DNA from: Tessaracoccus flavus
GTDB lineage: Bacteria > Actinomycetota > Actinomycetes > Propionibacteriales > Propionibacteriaceae
Assembly: GCF_001997295.1 (NCBI RefSeq)
Contig: NZ_CP019605.1
Coordinates: 2,294,001 to 2,358,000, forward strand
DNA length: 64,000 bases
Direction: 5' to 3'
Notes under the pieces: model-generated
Seen by the model: only the letters and a program-made list of their open reading frames with translations
Told to the model about the DNA's origin: nothing
Databases searched by the model: none
Program-made: the position numbers and the translations under genes
Part shown: in pieces, positions 52,265 to 60,473 of the stretch
How the letters are laid out: each line of letters opens with the position of its first letter
Position numbering within the stretch: the first letter of the stretch is position 1

Positions 52265-53755
52265 GTGCTGCAGTGCGCCGGCCGAGGCCGACGAGCCCGG
52301 CTGTTGCAGCGGGCGTTCCTCGAGCCGTCCGATGCGACGTACGTAGAGGTCGCTACCGGTCAGTTCGAGTCGACGAACACGAACCCGAAGACGGTTGTGT
52401 TCGATGAGCCGGTGACCACGCGGTTTGTGAAGTTGACGTCGTTGTCGGCCGTGGGTGGTCAGGCGTGGGCGCACATCGCTGAGCTGCAGGTGCGCGGCGC
52501 TGCCGCCGAGGCCCCGGCGTTGCTCGATGATCCGGCGGTGGAGCCGCGGGTGTGGGTGTCGCCGTCGTCGGTCCCGGTCGGCGGGTCGGTGCTGGTCACC
52601 GGCGGCGGGTTCGCCCCCGGGGAGGTGACGGTCGAGGCTGGCGGTGAGTCGGTGACGGCCGTTGCCGACGGGTTCGGTTTCGTGGCGACGGAGTTGACGC
52701 TTCCTGCTGCGGGTCAGGTGACGGTGACGGTGTCTCAGGGTGACCTGTCGGCGTCGGCGTCGGCGGAGGTGACAGCGGCGCCGGCGACTGCGCCGGTGAT
52801 CGCGGACCTGGCCGATGTGTCGGTCGAGGTCGGTGAGACCGTGTCGGTGCAGGCGTCGGCCACCGGGACGGCACCGATCGTGTTCTCCGCGTCGGGGCTT
52901 CCTGCCGGTGTCGCGATTGATCCGGCGTCTGGTGTGATCAGTGGTGAGCCGGAAGCGGCTGGGTCGTCGTCGGTGACGGTGACGGCCACGAACGAGGCCG
53001 GGTCGGATTCGACGTCGTTCACCATGACGGTGGCCGAGGCGCCGGTGGTCGACACCACTGCCCCGGCGATCGCGGCTGTTGGTCCGGTGACGGGGAAGCA
53101 GGGCACCGCGCTGTCGGTGACTTTTGAGGCTAGTGACGAGTCGCTGCCGTTGACCTACTCCGCGACGGGGCTGCCGGCAGGGGTGTCGATCAACCCGTCC
53201 ACCGGTGTCATCTCGGGTACCCCGACCGGGCACGGTGTGTCGACGGCGACCGTCACGGTCACCGATGCCGCCGGGAACACGGCGTCGACGACGGTGCGGT
53301 TCACGATCGCCGCGACTGCGTACGAGTTCGTGCCGACCGCGCCGTACACCAAGCCCGGTGTGCATTTCGTCAACGGGCGGCAGTGGCTGACCACGTGTGA
53401 GCCGTACTCGCAGACCCAGCGGTGCCGCACCGACATCTGGGCGTCGGTGGTGAAGAAGACCGACACCGGCTTCGTCATCGAGCGGGGGTGGGCGTTCAAC
53501 AACCTCACCTACCTGCCGTACATGACCCGGGCGCAGTGGGCGTCGAACCCGCTGGGCACGCCTGGCTACTTCCTGGGCACCGATAATGCTCAGTGGCGCA
53601 CGGAGTGTGACACGGCCGCGACTGGTGCGAATGCGTGCCGGACGTACCGGTTGACGACGGTGTACGCGGCGCACGCGAAGCCGGGTGGCGGGTACACGTT
53701 CAGCCAGTCGAACGAGTGGGTGTTCAACAACATGGTGATGTTCCGCCCCTGGTGA
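52265..53755 (+). pseudogene. Orphan discoidin / Ig-like / Cys-domain tail of a secreted protein
   Basis: The open frame has no credible start or signal peptide. From about 52330 it encodes the end of an F5/8 type C (discoidin) domain (VFDEPVTTRFVKLTSLSAVG, AWAHIAELQVRG). Next comes a bacterial Ig-like segment PVGGSVLVTGGGFAPGEVTV, two putative-Ig repeats (ASGLPAGVAIDPASGVISG and ATGLPAGVSINPSTGVISG), and a 130-residue Cys domain shared with the secreted protein at 40578 (VNGRQWLTTC, RCRTDIW, WAFNNLTYLP, WRTECDTAATGANACRTY). GH95 enzymes can carry such tails, so this is probably the far end of the gene begun at 48042. A terminator follows. Confidence 0.7.
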
Positions 53756-53778
53756 GACACGCCGTGTAAAACAGGTGT

Positions 53779-53812
53779 GGGCCCCGCCGAATCCCCCAGT
53801 TCGGCGGGGCCC
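53779..53812 (+). terminator. Intrinsic-type terminator
   Basis: Perfect 13-bp GC-rich stem GGGCCCCGCCGAA with its complement and an eight-base loop, followed by TTCACGTT, 24 bp after the stop at 53755. Confidence 0.8.
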
Positions 53813-53870
53813 TTCACGTTCCCTGAGCAGGGCCGGCTCGCTTTGGGAGCAGCCCATCCGTCGCAATTGG

Positions 53871-54020
53871 TCCCTGAGCTTGTCGAAGGGTTACGGCCGG
53901 TGGTTGCTCGCCGCCCTGTGGTCGGGGCGGCGGTAGGGATCGGGGCCGTAACCCTTCGACAGCTCAGGGACCAGGAAGCGACAAGCTCAGGGAACAGGAA
54001 GCGACAAGCTCAGGGGGCGA
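53871..54020. repeat. Inverted pair of the CCCTGAGCTTGTCGAAGGG family
   Basis: GGTCCCTGAGCTTGTCGAAG with GGTTACGGCC after it (about 53871-53899) is mirrored by GGCCGTAACCCTTCGACAGC with TCAGGGACC after it (about 53945-53973), one base shorter. Then GAAGCGACAAGCTCAGGGAA occurs once and again in part up to 54020. No gene is seen in 53756-54029. Confidence 0.75.
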
Positions 54021-54029
54021 GAAGTGGTG

Positions 54030-55124
54030 TCACTCCGCGGGGCGGTGGGAGGCGCGGCGCAGACGCGAACCGTAGGCGCGCATCCGGCTCAGCGGCGGGA
54101 GCGCGTTGCCGGGGGCGGCGTCGTCGCCCAGAAGGAGGGTGGCCAGGTAGTACCCGCTAGCCGTTCCGTTCATCAGCTCCCCGCGACCGTTACCCCGCGC
54201 GTAGAAGCCGCCGGGGATCGCCGAGGCCCCGACCACCGGACGGCCGTGATCACTCGGATCGATCGCGAGCCGGCCCGTCTCCATCCACTCGGCGCCGAGC
54301 GCCTCTGCGGCCCACTGCTCAAGCTCGATGGTCGACTCGTCGATCGCTGACAGCGAGGTCTTCTGCCCCAGGACCAGAGCGCCTTCCGTCGTTGGACGGA
54401 CCATCCAGGCGGGGCCGGTGGCATGAAGGCGCACGTCGGTGACCGGAACGCCCGGCACACACCGGACCACCGGCACCCACTGCGCAGGGCCGACCCGCGC
54501 CACGCGTCCCCACGGGCTCACGCCCAGGGTGTCGATGACGGCGGCGCCAGTGATGGAGCCCAGCTCTCGCGCCCACGCGAGGTTGTTGCGGAAGCCGACG
54601 CGCGTCACGCCTTCCTTCCGTTTGAGGTGCGTCACCGTGACACCGTGGACCACCTGGACACCCTCGCCCACGGCGGCGGTCCGGAGCGCTGAGGCGTACT
54701 CGGCAGGGTCGACGCAGGTGGCCTCGGTGATCAGCGTGGCGTCCCGCGGACCCCCGGCGACGGAGGCCTGCGTGCCCTGCGATCTGTACAGCGCTGCGAT
54801 CTCCTGCGTCTCGCGCTCGTCGCCGCCAGGCAGGGACTGATCCCGGAGCGTGTGGGTGTCGTGATCGGGCAGGGTCGTCCGGATCTCCTGCAGCGCGGCG
54901 ATGTTGCGCCGGACATGCTCCCGGGCCGCCTCAAGTCCATACGCATGGGCCATGTTGGCGACTGTCGACGCGTGCCCGATCGCGGCGACGCCATGGCCGA
55001 TCGCGGCGCTGCGCAGCTCGAGGTTGGGGTCGAGGACCACGACGTCGTAGCCCTCGGCGGCGAGGCGCCGAGACGCCGTCAGCCCGGCAACAGTAGCCCC
55101 GAGTACCACCACGTCATGCGCCAT
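54030..55124 (-). CDS. FAD-dependent oxidoreductase (DAO-like)
   Basis: A 364-residue flavoprotein beginning DVVVLGATVAGLTASRRLAA with the FAD-binding GxGxxG-type turn (GATVAG here), then VVVLDPN. The C-terminal FAD motif is GRPVVGASAIPGGFYARGNG followed by GYYLATLLLG, as in DadA/glycine-oxidase-type enzymes. It would oxidise an amine or amino acid to the imine (family-level inference). ATG 55124 is chosen because MAHDVVV begins the fold; the short in-frame extension upstream is Arg-rich. It stands alone, divergent from the NCS2 permease gene. Confidence 0.82.
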   Translation of the reverse strand: MAHDVVVLGATVAGLTASRRLAAEGYDVVVLDPNLELRSAAIGHGVAAIGHASTVANMAHAYGLEAAREHVRRNIAALQEIRTTLPDHDTHTLRDQSLPGGDERETQEIAALYRSQGTQASVAGGPRDATLITEATCVDPAEYASALRTAAVGEGVQVVHGVTVTHLKRKEGVTRVGFRNNLAWARELGSITGAAVIDTLGVSPWGRVARVGPAQWVPVVRCVPGVPVTDVRLHATGPAWMVRPTTEGALVLGQKTSLSAIDESTIELEQWAAEALGAEWMETGRLAIDPSDHGRPVVGASAIPGGFYARGNGRGELMNGTASGYYLATLLLGDDAAPGNALPPLSRMRAYGSRLRRASHRPAE

Positions 55125-55256
55125 GCTCCCACCATAACGCCGTCGCATCCCGCCCCGAGGGAGCCCCGCGCCTCAGTTCAGTTGTTCATGCGAGGCCCCG
55201 ACCGTGGAGCCGGGGGCCCCGGGCAGTAGCATTCCGCAGACGGAAGGACACACCCC

Positions 55257-56675
55257 ATGTGGAAGTTGCACAACAACGGAGTTCTCTTGCCGGACGCGGT
55301 GGTGACACCGACAGAGCGGCTGACGTGGGGTCGGACCGTCGGTCTCGGTGCCCAGCACGTCGTGGCCATGTTCGGCGCGACGTTCGTGTTCCCGCTCCTG
55401 ATGGGCCTCAACCCGCAGCTGGCAGTCATGATGTCGGGCGTTGCGACGCTGCTGTTCCTCTTCGTCGTCAAGCACCGGGTGCCGAGCTACCTCGGTTCGT
55501 CCGCGTCGTTCGTCGGCGTCGCGACTGCCGTCTACACCGCAGGCGGTAACCCTGCGACGCTGACCGGCGCGTTGTTCGTCGTCGGCCTGCTGCTGTTCAT
55601 GGCCGGACTCATCATCCACTTCGCCGGGGCACGGGTCATCCATCGTGCGCTCCCACCGGTGGTGACGGGCGCCGTCGTCATGCTGATCGGTTTCAACCTC
55701 GCCCCGGTCGTGGCGAGCGAATACTGGCCGGTGGACCCGTGGCTAGCGTTCCTCGTCATGCTCATCGTCGTCGGCCTGTCGATCGGGCTGCGCGGCTTCT
55801 GGGGCCGCATCGCGATCTTCCTGTCCCTCGTCGTTGGCTACGTGCTCAGCTGGGCGGCCGACGTGGTGATGGGGCCGCTCCAGACCGCGGACGGGGCGCG
55901 CCCCCGCGTCGACTGGTCGAACGTCGCAGCCGCGGACTGGATCGGCTTCCCTCCCCTGACTGACCTCGCGAACTGGACCTACGGGGCCACCGACAACGTC
56001 GTCGGCTTCCACCTTCCCCAGTTCTCGCTAGGCGCCATCATCGTCGCGATGCCGGTGGTGATCGCGCTGATCGCTGAGAACACGGGCCACGTGAAGGCCG
56101 TCGCCGAGATGACGAAGGACGATCTCGACCCGCTCATGGGGCGCGCCATCGCGGCCGACGGCGCCGGGTCCATGGTGGCGACGCTCGTCGGCGCCGGGCC
56201 CACCACCACCTACGCCGAGAACATCGGCGTCATGGCTGCTTCTCGCGTCTACTCCACCGCCGCCTACGTCGTCGCCGCCGTCGTCGCCATCCTGTTCGGC
56301 TTCTCCCCCAAGTTCGGCGCGGTCATCTCCGCCACCCCGTCGGCGGTCCTCGGCGGCATCACGGTGGTCCTCTACGGCATGATCGGCCTGCTCGGCGCGA
56401 AGATCTGGAAAGAGAACAACGTCGACTTCGGCAACCCGCTCAACCTCATCCCCGCCTCCGCCGGCATCATCATCGGCATCGGCAACGTGTCCGTGCCGCT
56501 GGGCGGCGACTTCGAACTGGGCGGTATCGCTCTCGGGACGATCGTGACGATCGGCGTCTACCACCTGGCGCGCATCATCGCACCGAGGACCATGCGGGAG
56601 CAGGCCGACGGCGCCTCGATCATCTACGACGCGCCGGGCATCTACACGGACGAGGACGCCACACCCCGGCTCTGA
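55257..56675 (+). CDS. NCS2 uracil/xanthine permease
   Basis: A 472-residue transporter of the nucleobase:cation symporter-2 family with 12-14 helices. Family signatures are AQHVVAMFGATFVFPLLMGL at the N-terminus and the helix-8/10 signature VVIALIAENTGHVKAVAEMT, followed by GAGPTTTYAENIGVMAASRV. The conserved Glu of the signature and the TYAENIG motif match UraA-type uracil permeases better than xanthine carriers. ATG 55257; 132 bp from the divergent oxidoreductase start. Confidence 0.94.
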   Translation: MWKLHNNGVLLPDAVVTPTERLTWGRTVGLGAQHVVAMFGATFVFPLLMGLNPQLAVMMSGVATLLFLFVVKHRVPSYLGSSASFVGVATAVYTAGGNPATLTGALFVVGLLLFMAGLIIHFAGARVIHRALPPVVTGAVVMLIGFNLAPVVASEYWPVDPWLAFLVMLIVVGLSIGLRGFWGRIAIFLSLVVGYVLSWAADVVMGPLQTADGARPRVDWSNVAAADWIGFPPLTDLANWTYGATDNVVGFHLPQFSLGAIIVAMPVVIALIAENTGHVKAVAEMTKDDLDPLMGRAIAADGAGSMVATLVGAGPTTTYAENIGVMAASRVYSTAAYVVAAVVAILFGFSPKFGAVISATPSAVLGGITVVLYGMIGLLGAKIWKENNVDFGNPLNLIPASAGIIIGIGNVSVPLGGDFELGGIALGTIVTIGVYHLARIIAPRTMREQADGASIIYDAPGIYTDEDATPRL

Positions 56676-56697
56676 GTCCCGCGCTACGGTTGGCCGC

Positions 56698-57177
56698 GTG
56701 GACGAGCTGCAACTGACCTTCCGTGACGCCATGGCGCGCGTGCCCGCGCCCGTGACGGTGATCACGACGATGGTGGACGGGGTACCGATCGGCACGACCG
56801 TGTCGGCGTTCGCGTCGCTCTCCATCGCGCCGCCCATGGCGTTCCTGGCGCTCGACAACAGGGGCGGCATGATCGGCCGCGTGCGCGACGCCGGTCGGAT
56901 CGGCATCAACATCCTCGCGGCCGGGCAGGAGGAGATCGCGATCCGCTTCGCCCGCCGGGACCTTCCCGACCGCTTCGCCGGGCTGGCCTGGCACGACGAC
57001 CACGGCCTCCCGCGGATCGACGGCGCCGTGGCGTGGCTGCGCTGCGAGCAACTCCAGCTACTCCCGGGCGGGGACCACACCGTCATCCTCGCCCACGTCG
57101 ACGACGCCGCCACGGCCGGCGACCACTCCCTCGGCTACCACCTGCGCACCTTCCGCGACGTCGGGCCAGCCACCTGA
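56698..57177 (+). CDS. Flavin reductase-like (FMN-binding split barrel) protein
   Basis: A 159-residue protein of the flavin-reductase family: FRDAMARVPAPVTVITTMVD, IGTTVSAFASLSIAPPMAFL, DNRGGMIGRVRDAGRIGINI and AGQEEIAIRFARRD are all typical. Members reduce FMN with NAD(P)H for a partner monooxygenase. It starts at GTG 56698, 22 bp after the permease. The pairing with a pyrimidine permease recalls pyrimidine-degradation loci (RutF/RutG), but no monooxygenase gene is present. Confidence 0.92.
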   Translation: MDELQLTFRDAMARVPAPVTVITTMVDGVPIGTTVSAFASLSIAPPMAFLALDNRGGMIGRVRDAGRIGINILAAGQEEIAIRFARRDLPDRFAGLAWHDDHGLPRIDGAVAWLRCEQLQLLPGGDHTVILAHVDDAATAGDHSLGYHLRTFRDVGPAT

Positions 57178-57228
57178 CCTGTTCGCCCCAGGAACGGGCC
57201 CGATCCAGCGAAGCCCACGGCACGCCCC

Positions 57229-59928
57229 TCAGCTCATGGCGTCGCCGCGCACCGGATCGTCGCCGTCTTCAGCGCAGATGAGGTCGGCCACCATTGCCGT
57301 CCACCCCGTCTGATGCGCGGCGCCGAGGCCGGCACCGGTGTCGCCGTTGAAGTACTCGCTGAAGGTCGGGTGGGCCTGCCACAGCGGTCCAGTCGGCATG
57401 TGGATCGGATCGCTCGGGCGGCGCCCGTCGGGGCCGACCCGGAACAGCGAGATCAGCCGCTGCCGCAACTCGTGCGTGATCGCCTCCAGCGTTAGCCACT
57501 TCCCGGACCCGGTCGGGAACTCGAACGTCTCATCCTTCGCGATCCCGCGCCCGTACGTGGCCAGCGCATGCACCAGAAGAGTGTTGATCGGGAACCACAC
57601 CGGTCCGCGCCAGTTCGAGTTGCCGCCGAACAGGTAGTCGCGGCTCTCCGCGGGCTGGTAGTCGATCGGCAGCTTCCCGTGCCCAGGCAATTCCACCGTG
57701 ATCTCTGACCGGTACGCCGCCGAGAGCGACCTGATCCCGTGTGGGCTGAGGAACTCTCCCTCATCGAGGATCCGCTGGATCAGCCTCCGCAGCCGGTCGC
57801 GCGTGACCACCGACAGCGTGGTGACCCCGTCGTGACGCTGCATGATGGGCTCGGTCACCTCCGGCCGACGATCGCGCAGCCATGCCGTGTGCCGCTTGAG
57901 GTCGGGCAACTGGTCCGAGATGTCGTCGGGCAGGTTCATCACACCCAGCAGCGGCAGGAGCCCCACGAGCGACCGGACCCTCACAGGCGCCGGCACACCG
58001 TTGTCGACCAGGACGTCGTAGTAGAAGCCGTCCTCCTCGTCCCACAGCGCCGCCGCCGGGTTGCCGAACGCGTCCATGGCCTCGGCGATCTCGAGGAAGT
58101 GCTCGAAAAACTTCGTCGCGATGTCGCCCCAGCCGTCGTCGTCGCGCGCCAGTTCGACGGCGATCTTCAGCATCGACAGGCAGTAGAACGCCATCCAGCT
58201 GGTGGCATCGGACTGCTCGAGGATCTGCCCCTCCGGCAGGGGTGCCGAGCGGTCGAACACCGTGACGTTGTCGAGGCCGAGGAATCCGCCCTCGAACAGG
58301 CCCGAGCCATTCTCGTCCTTCCTGTTGACCCACCAGCCGAAGTTGAGCAGGAGCTTCGTGAAGACGCGGACGAGGAACGCCCGGTCCCACGCGCCGTCGG
58401 CGAAGAACACCACCCGGGCGGCCCAGGCCAGCACCGGAGGGTTGACGTCGCTGAACTTCCACTCGTACGCGGCCAGCTGCCCGGACGGATGCATGCACCA
58501 CTCACGGCACATGAGCACCAGCTGCTCCTTGGCGAACCAGGGATCGATACGGGCCAACGCGACGCAGTGGAAGGCGAGGTCCCACGAGGCGAACCACGGG
58601 TACTCCCACTCGTCGGGCATGGAGATGATGTCGGCCAGCGCCAAGTGCCGCCAGTAGGTGTTGCGCCCGTCAGGCTCCGGCTCGAGCCGCTCGGCTGGCG
58701 GGGCAGGCTCGTTCGGATCTCCCTCGAGCCAGTCGCGCACCGAGTACCGGTAGAGCTGCTTGCACCACAGCAGGCCCGCGAAGGCGCGGCGGGCGATGAA
58801 CGTGTCCTCCGCAGAGGCCTTCTCGGGGATGACGACGCCGTAGAAGGCGTCGGCGTCGGCCTTCCGGTCCGCCACCACCTCGCAGGCCGCCGCGAATGGG
58901 TTCCGGATCCGCGACGCGGACGCGTCGCCCATCATCCGGAGCCGGAGGACCACTTCTTCACCGGGCTGCACTGCGTCCAAGTGCCACCACACAGCGGCCT
59001 TGGTGCCCTTGTCGTCGGCGAGCCCCGACTCGTCGCCGTGGACGACGGCGTCGTCGATCGCATCCTTCGGGTGCGCGGGCTGCGGGGTGCCCGAGTCACT
59101 CCCGAAGACGCGCTCGGCGTTGGTCTCGTTGTCGCAGAGGAGGAACCTGGGCGCTCCGGCCGGGCCGTCCTCAGCCACGAGATGGTAGGTGCCCAGCCAT
59201 TCGTGCTTGGCGGTCAGGCAGTCCCGGCCAGCGGCCCGGCCGCGAGTGATGACCGGTCGTCGCTCGTCGCGCCCCCACGACCACGTGTTGCGGAACCACC
59301 ACTGGCCCAGCACGTCGATGGGTGCGGCCTCGGGGCCGTGATTGACCACGTGAAACTCGACGACGATGTCATCCGGTGAGTCCTTGGCGTGGACGACGGT
59401 GATGTCGAAGAACCGGTCCTCGTCCAGGACCCCGGTGTCGACGAGCTTGTACTCGCGGGCCTCCTTAGGCTGGGCGCTTCCCTCGTCGACGAGTTGCCGG
59501 TACGGGAAGGCCCGCTGCGGGTAGCGGTAGAGGTACTCCCCATAGGAGTGGGTGGGCGTGGCGTCGACGTGCCACCACAGTTCCTTGGTGTCCTCGCCGT
59601 GGTTGCCCTGCGCGTTCGTCAGCCCGAAGAGGCGCTCCTTCAGGCGGTCGTCGTCACCGTTCCAGAAGGCGGGTGCCAGGTTGAGGAAGCCGTAGCGGTC
59701 GCAGATCCCCGCGATGCCGTCCTCGCCCCAGCGGTAGGCGCGTCGATGCGAGTGGTCGAAGGGGAAGAAGTCCCACGCGTTGCCGTCGGCAGAGTAGTCC
59801 TCCCGGACGGTGCCCCATTGTCGGCCGGACACGTACGGTCCCCAGAGCCGCCAGGGGGCGTGATCGTCGGTGGCTGCGGCGAGCCGCTCGTGCTCTGCGG
59901 TCTGACCCGGGCTGTATCGCGAAACCAT
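57229..59928 (-). CDS. GH63/MGH1-like glucosidase
   Basis: An 899-residue cytoplasmic glycoside hydrolase. The N-terminal beta domain has WRLWGPYVSGRQWGTVREDY and WDFFPFDHSHRRAYRWGEDG; the (alpha/alpha)6 barrel is visible in WEYPWFASWDLAFHCVALAR (about 430-450), FLGLDNVTVFDR, SHGIRSLSAAY-type SPHGIRSLSAAYR, and NWRGPVWFPINTLLVHAL (about 767-784), then GDTGAGLGAAHQTGWTAMVA at the end. This set marks the bacterial GH63-type glucosidases, some of which act on glucosylglycerate or mannosylglycerate. No signal peptide. It stands alone; substrate uncertain. Confidence 0.9.
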   Translation of the reverse strand: MVSRYSPGQTAEHERLAAATDDHAPWRLWGPYVSGRQWGTVREDYSADGNAWDFFPFDHSHRRAYRWGEDGIAGICDRYGFLNLAPAFWNGDDDRLKERLFGLTNAQGNHGEDTKELWWHVDATPTHSYGEYLYRYPQRAFPYRQLVDEGSAQPKEAREYKLVDTGVLDEDRFFDITVVHAKDSPDDIVVEFHVVNHGPEAAPIDVLGQWWFRNTWSWGRDERRPVITRGRAAGRDCLTAKHEWLGTYHLVAEDGPAGAPRFLLCDNETNAERVFGSDSGTPQPAHPKDAIDDAVVHGDESGLADDKGTKAAVWWHLDAVQPGEEVVLRLRMMGDASASRIRNPFAAACEVVADRKADADAFYGVVIPEKASAEDTFIARRAFAGLLWCKQLYRYSVRDWLEGDPNEPAPPAERLEPEPDGRNTYWRHLALADIISMPDEWEYPWFASWDLAFHCVALARIDPWFAKEQLVLMCREWCMHPSGQLAAYEWKFSDVNPPVLAWAARVVFFADGAWDRAFLVRVFTKLLLNFGWWVNRKDENGSGLFEGGFLGLDNVTVFDRSAPLPEGQILEQSDATSWMAFYCLSMLKIAVELARDDDGWGDIATKFFEHFLEIAEAMDAFGNPAAALWDEEDGFYYDVLVDNGVPAPVRVRSLVGLLPLLGVMNLPDDISDQLPDLKRHTAWLRDRRPEVTEPIMQRHDGVTTLSVVTRDRLRRLIQRILDEGEFLSPHGIRSLSAAYRSEITVELPGHGKLPIDYQPAESRDYLFGGNSNWRGPVWFPINTLLVHALATYGRGIAKDETFEFPTGSGKWLTLEAITHELRQRLISLFRVGPDGRRPSDPIHMPTGPLWQAHPTFSEYFNGDTGAGLGAAHQTGWTAMVADLICAEDGDDPVRGDAMS

Positions 59929-59992
59929 GCCGCCATTGTGTCAGTGGGCCAATGCAGGAGGTGCCGGAAGACGACGGCCCGGATGAACAAAA

Positions 59993-60017
59993 CCGTCCTG
60001 AGCGAAGCCCAGGACGG
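59993..60017 (-). terminator. Terminator of tRNA-Ala transcript
   Basis: Reading leftwards: CCGTCCTG, nine-base loop, CAGGACGG, then TTTTG. It lies five bases beyond the tRNA 3' end. Confidence 0.85.
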
Positions 60018-60021
60018 ACGA

Positions 60022-60097
60022 TGGTGGAGCTAAGGGGATTCGAACCCCTGGCCTTCTCATTGCGAACGAGACGCGCTACCAACTGCGCCATAGCCCC
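60022..60097 (-). tRNA. tRNA-Ala (CGC)
   Basis: Minus-strand cloverleaf: acceptor GGGGCTA with TAGCTCC, D arm GCGC-type, anticodon stem TCTCG/TGAGA with loop TTCGCAA (anticodon CGC), T arm CAGGG GTTCGAA TCCCCT-like, discriminator A and encoded CCA at 60022-60024. Confidence 0.95.
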
Positions 60098-60212
60098 ATG
60101 CTGAATCAGCACGATGAGTTTAGCACCACGCCAGAGAGGGTTCCACTTGGCGTCGTCGAGCAGGAGATCAGCTAGCGAGCATCGATTCGAGCGCACGACG
60201 CGGGGCGTCGCG

Positions 60213-60289
60213 GACCAAGGACAGCGGTCGTCTCACCAGCCCTTCGATACACGGCCGCTCGTCCCTCGCGGCCGTTACTCAGGGAGACG
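60213..60289. repeat. Second copy of 78-bp dispersed element
   Basis: The stretch with GCGGTCGTCTCACCAGCCC, TTCGATACACGGCCGCTCG and TCAGGGAGACGG closely matches 41958-42033, differing at scattered positions. It lies in the 376-bp gap between tRNA-Ala and the GlpR gene, which contains no gene. Confidence 0.75.
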
Positions 60290-60430
60290 GAATGGGCCAG
60301 TTCGGGACGCTACTGAGGGAGACGGAATGGGCCAGTTCGGGACGCTACTGAGGGAGACGGAATGGGCCAGTTCGGGACGCTACTGAGGAGACGGAATGGG
60401 CCAGATCGGAAAGACGCTACTGAGGGAGAC
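60282..60430. repeat. 35-bp tandem repeat array
   Basis: A unit starting GGGAGACGGAATGGGCCAGT and ending in GGGACGCTACTGA begins at 60282, 60317 and 60352 in perfect copies. A shortened, altered copy begins near 60386 and the start of a fifth near 60423. The first unit overlaps the end of the 78-bp dispersed element, whose GGGAGACG it extends. Confidence 0.85.
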
Positions 60431-60473
60431 GGACGCCCGTCGCTCAGCTCAGGAGACCGATCGGCTGGGGGCG

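Noticed and set aside
53155..53508. Minus-strand open frames across the Ig-like and Cys-domain tail.
   Set aside because: They mirror strongly conserved plus-strand domain repeats; the minus translation has no recognisable pattern.
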